From Acidobacteriota bacterium (GTDB taxonomy: Bacteria > Acidobacteriota > Terriglobia > Terriglobales > Acidobacteriaceae): a stretch of DNA of 20,654 nucleotides. The position numbers and the translations under genes were made by a program. The notes below the pieces were generated by a model. The model was not told where the DNA came from. It worked only from the letters and a program-made list of their open reading frames with translations, and did not search any database. The stretch spans positions 660 through 21,313 of the forward strand of contig QHVR01000408.1 in assembly GCA_003223595.1 (NCBI GenBank). Reading direction: 5' to 3'. Shown piece by piece: positions 14,807-20,654 of the stretch; the first letter of the stretch is position 1, and each line of letters opens with the position of its first letter.

Positions 14807-15106
14807 TTCAGTCGATTGTTCACTAGTTGGAGCAACCTGTGCACTTTGTGCAGAACCGCTCCGGCTGTGTAGTGCTGCTCACTGCCGCCTGTGTTGGAAA
14901 TCACGGTGCGCATAGTGTGTGTGACTGAGCTCTTCATCAAGAACACGTTGAGGGTGCTGTAATCCGCTCGGGCGCTCGCCTCCGGAAATTGCCCATTGGC
15001 AAACATGAACCATTGGGTTGTTTGATGAGGGGATTCTTCTCAAGACTTTCAGGCGAATACCGATGGTCCAGACAGGGAATCTATACCCCAAGTCGCCTGC
15101 CTGACC
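14807..15106. other. Intergenic region with dyad and weak sigma-54-like site
   Basis: These 300 bp hold no credible gene. A perfect TGCAC-TTT-GTGCA dyad is at 14840-14852. A GG-N10-GC pair with a preceding T is at 14895-14909, but only the invariant bases of the -24 element match. No terminator with a T-tract follows the regulator gene. Minus-strand frames here show no ribosome-binding site. Confidence 0.4.
14840..14852. promoter_or_regulatory. Second TGCAC-N3-GTGCA dyad
   Basis: The arms are identical to those at 9010-9022 and the spacing is the same (centre TTT instead of GCG). It lies 34 bp after the sigma-54 activator gene and upstream of the REC-kinase at 15107, so it may link that cluster to the same regulator. 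Confidence 0.35.
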
Positions 15107-16300
15107 ATGCAGATTATGCAAACAACGGAAGATTCAGTCGCGAGCAAGGCGTTCCGCAAACACCAGGGGCATACTGAAGGCCGAGAAGCAGAGCCTGATG
15201 TCGAGGGAGCACGCAAGATTCGAGTTCTCGTGGTGGAAGACAATGCCTCCGATAGCGAGTTGATGTTGCATGCCTTGAAAGACGTCGGCTACGAGAGCGA
15301 GTGCGAGGTGGTACAGACCGCAGACGACTTTGCCGACAGAATCCGCAAAAACAAGTACGACATCATCCTCGCCGACTATCGCTTGCCGGGATGGAACGGG
15401 ATGGAGACCGTGGCGATGGTTCGTCAAGAGGATGTGGACATTCCGGTCGTGCTGGTGTCAGGGGCGTTGGGGGAACTGAAAGCAGTCGAGTGCATCAAGC
15501 AGGGAGCAGCTGACTACGTTCTGAAGGACCATCTGGCGCGGCTGCCCCAGTCGGTGCGGCGCGCCATTGAGGAGAGAGACCTGCGGGATGAGAATCGACG
15601 CACGCAGGAGGAACTAGCGCGGTCGAATCGCGATCTCGAGCAGTTCGCCTATGTGGCCTCGCACGATTTGCAAGAACCGTTGCGCATGGTCGCGACTTAC
15701 ACCCAGCTTTTGGCCGAGCGATACCAGGGCAAGCTGGATGAAAACGCTGACAAGTACATTCACTACGCGGTGGAGGGTGCATTGCGCATGCAAACCCTGG
15801 TGAAAGACTTGCTGGCGTTCTCTCGGGTGGGGCGCAAACAGGAAGCGCCGCGTGAAACGGATTGCAATCTGGCGGTGCGGGACGCTATTGCCAACCTGCA
15901 ATCCCTGATTCAGGAAACAGGCGCACGGATTGATTACGAAGCTTTGCCGGTCCTGGTTGCGGATCCGTCAGAACTGCTGCAGCTGTTTCAGAACCTGATC
16001 GGGAATGCCATCAAGTTCCGGGGAGCTGAACCTCCGGAGATCCGTATTACAGCGAGGAAGGAAAAGAAAGAGTGGTTGGTTTCAATCAAGGATAACGGAA
16101 TCGGTATCGAGCCACACCATGCCGAGGATGTGTTCGTCATCTTCAAGCGTCTGCACACACGCGAGGAGTATCCGGGCAGCGGAATCGGGCTTGCCATTTG
16201 CAAAAAGATCGTGGAACACAATCAGGGCCACATCTGGGTGGAATCCCAGCCCGGCAAGGGCTCTACGTTTCAGTTCACCTGGCCTTTACCCAGCAAATGA
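15107..16300 (+). CDS. REC-histidine kinase (receiver fused to phytochrome-type kinase core)
   Basis: The 397-residue soluble protein starts with about 35 polar residues, then a receiver domain (VLVVEDNASDSE; phospho-acceptor D90 in ILADYRLPG; Lys in LKDH), a coiled linker (RRTQEELARSNRDLEQ), and a kinase core of the cyanobacterial-phytochrome type: H186 in SHDLQEPLRM, N box NLIGNAIKF, G1 DNGIGI, and G2 GSGIGLAICKKI. Such proteins receive a phosphoryl group from another kinase and change their own kinase output. Neither ATG at 15107 nor that at 15116 has a clear ribosome-binding site. The stop codon overlaps an ATG (ATGA) of a frame that soon closes, just before the receiver that follows. The next genes form a phosphorelay cluster with it. 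Confidence 0.88.
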   Translation: MQIMQTTEDSVASKAFRKHQGHTEGREAEPDVEGARKIRVLVVEDNASDSELMLHALKDVGYESECEVVQTADDFADRIRKNKYDIILADYRLPGWNGMETVAMVRQEDVDIPVVLVSGALGELKAVECIKQGAADYVLKDHLARLPQSVRRAIEERDLRDENRRTQEELARSNRDLEQFAYVASHDLQEPLRMVATYTQLLAERYQGKLDENADKYIHYAVEGALRMQTLVKDLLAFSRVGRKQEAPRETDCNLAVRDAIANLQSLIQETGARIDYEALPVLVADPSELLQLFQNLIGNAIKFRGAEPPEIRITARKEKKEWLVSIKDNGIGIEPHHAEDVFVIFKRLHTREEYPGSGIGLAICKKIVEHNQGHIWVESQPGKGSTFQFTWPLPSK

Positions 16301-16310
16301 GGCACATACG

Positions 16311-16748
16311 ATTCATTCGTCGAAAACTCAACCCGAAGTATTGCTAGTGGATGATAATCCTGCCGATATCGATCTTATGAACGAGATCTTGGGCAGCTGC
16401 AAACGCCGCTATCACGTCAGCTCCGTTAGCGATGGAGAGGAAGCGATTTCGTTTCTACATCGTCGAGGCAGGCACTCCCAGGCTCCAACTCCAGATCTAG
16501 TAATCCTGGACCTGAACCTGCCGCGCAAGGACGGCAGAACGGTCTTGAAGGAACTAAAGTCAGATTCGCTGTTTTGCAAGATTCCCATTGTCGTCTTCAC
16601 GACCTCGCAGGCGAGCTCAGATATCGCCAGCAGCTACGCTTTGGGGGCCAACTGTTACCTACGAAAGCCGGGAAATCTGGAAGAGTATCGTGCCGTGGTG
16701 CAATCGATGGCGGATTTCTGGCTTGGCTTCGCGGCCTTGCCGCAATAG
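16311..16748 (+). CDS. Single-domain response regulator (Rcp1-like) lacking a standard start codon
   Basis: About 145 residues form one receiver domain of the Rcp1 kind: VLLVDDNPADIDL, phospho-acceptor Asp in VILDLNLPRKDG, then VVFTTS and the conserved Lys in LRKPG. There is no DNA-binding domain; such proteins usually partner the phytochrome-type kinase encoded just upstream. No ATG, GTG or TTG stands before the first beta strand in this frame. I give ATT at 16311 (GAGG 8 nt upstream) as a nominal start. The ATG at 16297, which overlaps the kinase stop as ATGA and would be the natural start, is in another frame that ends after 16 codons; one extra base, for example in the AAAA run at 16322-16325, would join it to the receiver. 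So this is a rare start codon, a frameshift, or a sequence error. Confidence 0.75.
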   Translation: MHSSKTQPEVLLVDDNPADIDLMNEILGSCKRRYHVSSVSDGEEAISFLHRRGRHSQAPTPDLVILDLNLPRKDGRTVLKELKSDSLFCKIPIVVFTTSQASSDIASSYALGANCYLRKPGNLEEYRAVVQSMADFWLGFAALPQ

Positions 16749-16756
16749 GAGAACTC

Positions 16757-18337
16757 ATGACACAGCCTTCTACTCATGTACTGCTGATTGAAGATAACCC
16801 GGGAGATGCCGATCTGGTACGTCTGAGATTGGTGGAGAGCAATCCGGCGGTGGACGTTGCGTGTGTCAACCGATTGGCAGACGGTCTGGAATCGCTGAAG
16901 CGGGAATCGCCGGCACTGGTGTTGCTCGATTTGAATCTGCCCGATAGCCAGGGTGCGGAGACCTTCCGCAAAGTACTTGAGAAAGCTCCGGAAGTTCCGG
17001 TGGTAATTCTTTCCGGGCAAGACGATCAGGGGCTGGCGATTAAGGCTCTGCACCAGGGCGTGCAGGATTATCTGGTCAAAGGCGGATTCTCCAGCAGCGA
17101 TCTGGACCGGGCGATGCGTTATGCAGTGGAACGGCAGGCGCTCCGCCGGTCTCTGGAAATGAGCCGCAAGCAGCAACTGGAGTTCAAGAACCAGTTCCTA
17201 TCCCATGTGTCGCACGAATTGCGCACTCCGCTCACCTGCATTCACCAGTACGTCACCATTCTGCTGGATGGCCTCGCAGGCGAGATCTCAGCTGAACAGG
17301 GCGATCATCTGAAAATCATTCTCAAGAGCGTGAACCAGTTGGGCGCGATGGTGCGCGACTTGCTCCAGGCGGCACGGGCCGAGTCGGGCAAGATCACCTT
17401 GAATCTGCATTGTGTTTCGATTGAAGACGTCATGCGACTGGCCGTTGGCATGGTGCAGGGCACCGCTGCACAAAAGGGGGTGGGGATTGAAGTCGCGGTG
17501 GAGGGTTCGATTCCGTTTGTCCATGCGGATCCCGATCGCATGCTCGAAATTCTGATCAACCTGATCGATAACGCCGTGAAGTTCACTCCAGCGGATGGAT
17601 CGGTGACGCTGCAAGCCAGCCGCATGACCAGCGATCCGGATTTCATTTGTGTTTCGGTCGCGGACACCGGGTGCGGCATCAAGCCCGAGGCTCGCGCCCT
17701 CATCTTCGAGCGCCTGTATCAGGACCCCAACGCGGTCGACAATAACCGCAAAGGGCTGGGACTGGGATTGTTCATCGCCAAGGAATTAGTGAATCTGCAC
17801 GGCGGCCGCATATGGGTTGCCAGCGACGGCGCCAGCGGCAGTACTTTCTCCTTCACCTTACCGCTGTATAGCCTGCCAAAGCTGTTGTCCCCCGTGATTA
17901 CACACGAGGGGCAGCTGAGAAAGGCGTTCGTTTTAGTGCGCGTCGATCTACGGCCAAGGACAAACCCGCCGCGAGGGAACTGGAAAGAAGTGACCAAAAA
18001 GGTCCGAGACCTGGTCGAACGCTGCGTCTACCTCGATAAGGATCTGGTCCTCCCTCCGATGGCAACTGCCGGACCGGAGCAAACCTTTTTTGTAGTGGCA
18101 TCGACGGATGTGGAGCGTTCGGCGGTCATGCTGAAGCGCATTCGAGAGCAACTGCAAAACGCCGACGAACTCAAAGCGGCCGGCGAATTCGAAGTGTCAG
18201 CACTGGGAATACCTCTGCCGGAAATGTTAGACGGCTTTTCTTTGGAGCAGCAAGTACAGATTGTGTCCGAAACCATTACGGATATGGCGAAGGATGCTTT
18301 GGGCATGAAGCATGGAACAGCAACCATTTTCAACTAG
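16757..18337 (+). CDS. REC-histidine kinase with a C-terminal degenerate GGDEF-like region
   Basis: The 526-residue soluble protein has a receiver (LLIEDNPGDAD; phospho-acceptor D58 in LLDLNLP; Lys in LVKGG), a short coiled linker, a HisKA domain with H153 in SHELRTPLT, and an ATPase domain (N box LINLIDNAVKF, G1 DTGCGI, G2 GLGLGLFIAKEL) ending near residue 370. About 150 residues follow that most such kinases lack. They contain VRVDLRPR near 395, a helix, then GPEQTFFVVASTD at 439-451 and a helix with RIREQL, an order that resembles a GGDEF domain whose signature has decayed. AGGAG lies 5 nt before the ATG at 16757, 8 bp after the preceding stop. It is the third gene of the phosphorelay run. 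Confidence 0.88.
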   Translation: MTQPSTHVLLIEDNPGDADLVRLRLVESNPAVDVACVNRLADGLESLKRESPALVLLDLNLPDSQGAETFRKVLEKAPEVPVVILSGQDDQGLAIKALHQGVQDYLVKGGFSSSDLDRAMRYAVERQALRRSLEMSRKQQLEFKNQFLSHVSHELRTPLTCIHQYVTILLDGLAGEISAEQGDHLKIILKSVNQLGAMVRDLLQAARAESGKITLNLHCVSIEDVMRLAVGMVQGTAAQKGVGIEVAVEGSIPFVHADPDRMLEILINLIDNAVKFTPADGSVTLQASRMTSDPDFICVSVADTGCGIKPEARALIFERLYQDPNAVDNNRKGLGLGLFIAKELVNLHGGRIWVASDGASGSTFSFTLPLYSLPKLLSPVITHEGQLRKAFVLVRVDLRPRTNPPRGNWKEVTKKVRDLVERCVYLDKDLVLPPMATAGPEQTFFVVASTDVERSAVMLKRIREQLQNADELKAAGEFEVSALGIPLPEMLDGFSLEQQVQIVSETITDMAKDALGMKHGTATIFN

Positions 18338-18357
18338 GGACCAAGGAGACTCAAAAT

Positions 18358-18740
18358 ATGACGAGCAACGGTAAAATTCTGATAGTCGATGATGACGCGG
18401 ATCTCCGCCAGGCGCTGCGACTGCGTCTGCGCGCTAACCACTACGAGACGGTCAACGCCTGCGACGGTTACTCCGCGAGCACCCCAACCTGATCATTCTG
18501 GATCTGGGATTGCCCGCGGGCAACGGCTTCGTCGTACTCGATCGCTTGCAAAAGGACGACAAGCTGTCCACCATTCCGGTCATCGTGCTTACCGCACGCG
18601 ATGCGCAGAGCAGCGAGCAAATGGCCTTGCGCTCGGGAGCGGCGGCGTTCTTCCAGAAGCCCGCGGATAACGCCGACTTACTGAGCGTCATTCGCGCCAC
18701 CCTCTCGCACGCCGAGGGAAGTACGAGCCTGCCGTCGTAG
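18358..18740 (+). pseudogene. Frameshifted single-domain response regulator
   Basis: A well-formed start (AAGGAG, then ATG at 18358) gives the first part of a receiver: KILIVDDDADLRQALRLRLR up to CDGYS, then the frame closes at TGA 18490-18492. The rest of the receiver continues in the next frame from about 18474: EHPNLIILDLGLPAGNGF with the phospho-acceptor Asp, then VIVLTARD and the conserved Lys in FFQKPAD, ending at 18740. Compared with intact receivers, some six or seven residues are missing between DGYS and EHP, so a deletion of about 20 bases that is not a multiple of three is the simplest cause. Base use on both sides is alike and the motifs are intact, so the damage is recent or is an assembly error. 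It lies 20 bp after the REC-kinase. Confidence 0.8.
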
Positions 18741-19073
18741 GCAAGCTGCCCATCGCGCTGGCTGCTGGCGCCAGTGAAATGGTGATCATTTAACTCGCCC
18801 CGGTGTCTGTTTCAGCTAGCTATTCGCTTCGACCTCGACGAGAGCGGGGCAGCGCGGGTCTAGCCTGGGCTGGAGTGACGAGACTGTTCGTCTGCAGCTT
18901 GCACTGCCGGACCACTGCCCACGGTCCCTCTCTCCGGCATAGTCCGTCGGGCATGAGTTCCGAATCGGAACGCCCCCGTACTCTCGTTTACCTCCACGTG
19001 AGTTCCGTCACATGATCGCCTTGCAGAGCTCGCCATAATCGTGCTGTTGGTGCTGACGATTGAGAGATTCGTC
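18741..19073. other. Intergenic region with two dyads
   Basis: No credible gene is seen in these 333 bp. A perfect 10-bp palindrome CTGGCGCCAG is at 18765-18774, and a 15-bp dyad GTTCCG-AAT-CGGAAC is at 18957-18971, about 100 bp before the sensor gene. No terminator with a T-tract or promoter with both boxes is evident. Confidence 0.4.
18957..18971. promoter_or_regulatory. Operator-like dyad upstream of the membrane sensor gene
   Basis: GTTCCG-AAT-CGGAAC has perfect 6-bp arms with a 3-bp centre. Symmetry and intergenic place are the only evidence for a regulator site. Confidence 0.25.
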
Positions 19074-20654
19074 ATGGCTGATCGCATAAATGAAAGCGCA
19101 CTGGCTTTTTTTTCCCGCTTTTCCAAGTACAGCGCCCTTCTGGCTATTGTTTTTGGCGCAGTCGTTCTGACGGGATGGGCCTTTCATATACCCCGATTAA
19201 AGGTCATCATCGCTGGACAAGTTGCAGCGAAAGCCAACACTGCGGCTTGTTTCATTCTGATCGGACTCGCCTTGTGGCTGGTGGCGCAAGAAAAGGAACG
19301 GGGCCGCTTTCAGAGGGGAGTCTCGACATTTCTGGCACTCACAGCGAGTGTCATAGGTCTGCTGTCCTTTCTGGAAGTTTGGTATGGCTGGGATCTGGGC
19401 ATCGACCAATTGCTGTTTACTGCCGGGACCGAGGATATTCCCGGCAGCGTGCGGCCGGGGTTGATGTCTGGGATCACGGCAGCGGATTTTTTCCTGCTGG
19501 GAATCATGATCAGCCTGCTCCACGCCAGGGCACGGTGGGTGCATGGTTTACAAGCGGTGTTTGCCGCCATCGCGGCGGTCGCCTCCATTTTTGGGATTCT
19601 GGATTTTGTGCTTGATCCGGCGAAGACCCACACCCACATAGCGCCAATGACAGCGCTGGTTCTATTTCTGCTCTCGATCGCGGTCTTATGCGCGCGAACA
19701 CAGTGGGGGCTGGGCGGATTGTTGGTGAGCACTAGCGCCGGTGGGCAGTTATGCCGGCGTCTGCTGCCGGGCACGATTCTGATCCCGATCGCGATTGCGT
19801 GGCTGCGATGGAAAGGGCAGCAAGTCGCGTTCTACTCCGATTGGACGGGCTTGGCGATTATGACCGTCACTGCGGCAACCCTTCTGGTCAGTCTGACGCT
19901 CTGGACGGCGCTGGTCATGCGGCGCGCCGACATGGAACAACGCCAGGTGGAGGAAAGAGCGCGGCGTTTGGCGGCGATCGTCACCTGTTCGAGCGATGCG
20001 ATTGTAGGCAAGACGCTGGATGGAATCGTCACCAGCTGGAATCCGGGAGCGGAAGCAGTGTACGGGTATAGCGCCGAAGAGATGGTAGGTCAGTCGGTAA
20101 CCTGCGTCATCCCTCCCGATCGCCTCGAGGAATTCCAGGCGTTCCTGCAGCGTTTGCGAAGAGGAGAAACGCTTCATCAGTACGAGACCGAGCGCACGCG
20201 AAAAGATGGTAAGCGAATCTGCGTGTCGATCACCGTCAGCCCGCTGCGGGACGACGCAGGAAACATTGCGGGTGTGTCCACCATTACCCGGGATATCACG
20301 GATCGCAAGCAAGCGGAACAGAAACTCAGAAGGATCAATCGGACCCTGCAGGCATTGAGTGCATGCACCGACAGCATGATGCGGGCGAGCGACGAATGCG
20401 GGTTGTTGCAACAGGTTTGCGACGCCGTGATCAAGGTCGCCGGCTACCGGATGGCGTGGGTAGGATATGCGGAGCACGATCAGAACAAAAGCGTTCGGCC
20501 CATGGTCCATTCCGGCATGGAAGCAGGCTATTTGATGACCACGAACATCACCTGGGCCGATGTGGAGCGTGGCCGGGGACCGACGGGCGTCGCTGTGCGT
20601 ACGGGAGAGATCGTTGTCTCTGACGATTTCGCCGCGGACTCCAGACTGAGGCCG
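19074..20654 (+). CDS. Membrane PAS-GAF sensor protein, N-terminal part (3' end outside window)
   Basis: The frame stays open from the ATG at 19074 to the right edge, giving 527 residues with no stop. The first 290 or so residues hold about eight hydrophobic helices, a multi-pass sensor region of unknown family. A PAS domain follows (about 305-420), with SDAIVGKTLDGIVTSWNPGA, GYSAEEMVGQSV, and the PAC-like end VSTITRDITDRKQAE. Next comes a GAF_2-type domain (from about 430), with GYRMAWVGYAEHD and ITWADVERGRGPTGVAVRTG. The output domain is cut off; in this architecture it is usually a histidine kinase or a GGDEF/EAL pair, and the neighbours favour a kinase. GAGAGA lies 6 nt before the ATG; a GTG at 19041 in frame is an alternative start. 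Confidence 0.87.
   Translation, partial: MADRINESALAFFSRFSKYSALLAIVFGAVVLTGWAFHIPRLKVIIAGQVAAKANTAACFILIGLALWLVAQEKERGRFQRGVSTFLALTASVIGLLSFLEVWYGWDLGIDQLLFTAGTEDIPGSVRPGLMSGITAADFFLLGIMISLLHARARWVHGLQAVFAAIAAVASIFGILDFVLDPAKTHTHIAPMTALVLFLLSIAVLCARTQWGLGGLLVSTSAGGQLCRRLLPGTILIPIAIAWLRWKGQQVAFYSDWTGLAIMTVTAATLLVSLTLWTALVMRRADMEQRQVEERARRLAAIVTCSSDAIVGKTLDGIVTSWNPGAEAVYGYSAEEMVGQSVTCVIPPDRLEEFQAFLQRLRRGETLHQYETERTRKDGKRICVSITVSPLRDDAGNIAGVSTITRDITDRKQAEQKLRRINRTLQALSACTDSMMRASDECGLLQQVCDAVIKVAGYRMAWVGYAEHDQNKSVRPMVHSGMEAGYLMTTNITWADVERGRGPTGVAVRTGEIVVSDDFAADSRLRP

Noticed and set aside
14828..14843. TGG-N11-GTGC sigma-54-like element on the plus strand
   Set aside because: Only the invariant GG and GC and their neighbours match, and it overlaps the TGCAC dyad, where an activator rather than sigma-54 would bind.

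Overview
The window looks like a chromosomal stretch of an acidobacterium (Acidobacteriota, probably class Terriglobia). This is inferred from an Oar-like TonB-dependent receptor C-terminus, an 820-residue duplicated orphan permease (the ADOP family typical of this phylum) and several small proteins of acidobacterial style. Base composition is moderately GC-rich and Shine-Dalgarno sites are mostly clear. I had no database access, so names rest on motifs and remembered family features.

Layout. 1-4315: the end of the receptor gene (+), a strong terminator, and the convergent permease gene (-). 4316-5014: a long divergent intergenic region. 5015-6879: an exported TPR protein and a PilZ protein (+). 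7055-7130: tRNA-Lys(CTT) (-). 7348-8829: four small minus-strand genes, three of them in an hpf-led operon. 9248-11994: exported rubrerythrin, a DUF2231 membrane protein, a sortase, and a secreted protein ending in LPKTA plus a membrane anchor (all +). 12097-14806: a membrane histidine kinase overlapping an NtrC-type sigma-54 activator. 15107-20654: a phosphorelay cluster of two REC-kinases, a lone receiver with no normal start codon, a frameshifted receiver, and a membrane PAS-GAF sensor that runs off the right edge with no stop.

The most interesting unit is 9000-14806. A dedicated sortase lies 28 bp from a candidate substrate with an LPxTA sorting signal, in a presumably Gram-negative organism. 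The run of genes is preceded by a near-consensus sigma-54 promoter (9174-9188) and followed by a sensor kinase and sigma-54 activator that could drive it. I infer a self-contained, inducible surface- or periplasm-anchoring system, analogous in logic to exosortase/PEP-CTERM loci with their PrsK/PrsR pair but using a true sortase. A TGCAC-N3-GTGCA dyad upstream of the promoter, found again just after the activator gene, is a candidate activator site.

The signalling cluster has two reading-frame anomalies (near 16300 and 18475), and one kinase carries a C-terminal region resembling a degenerate GGDEF domain.
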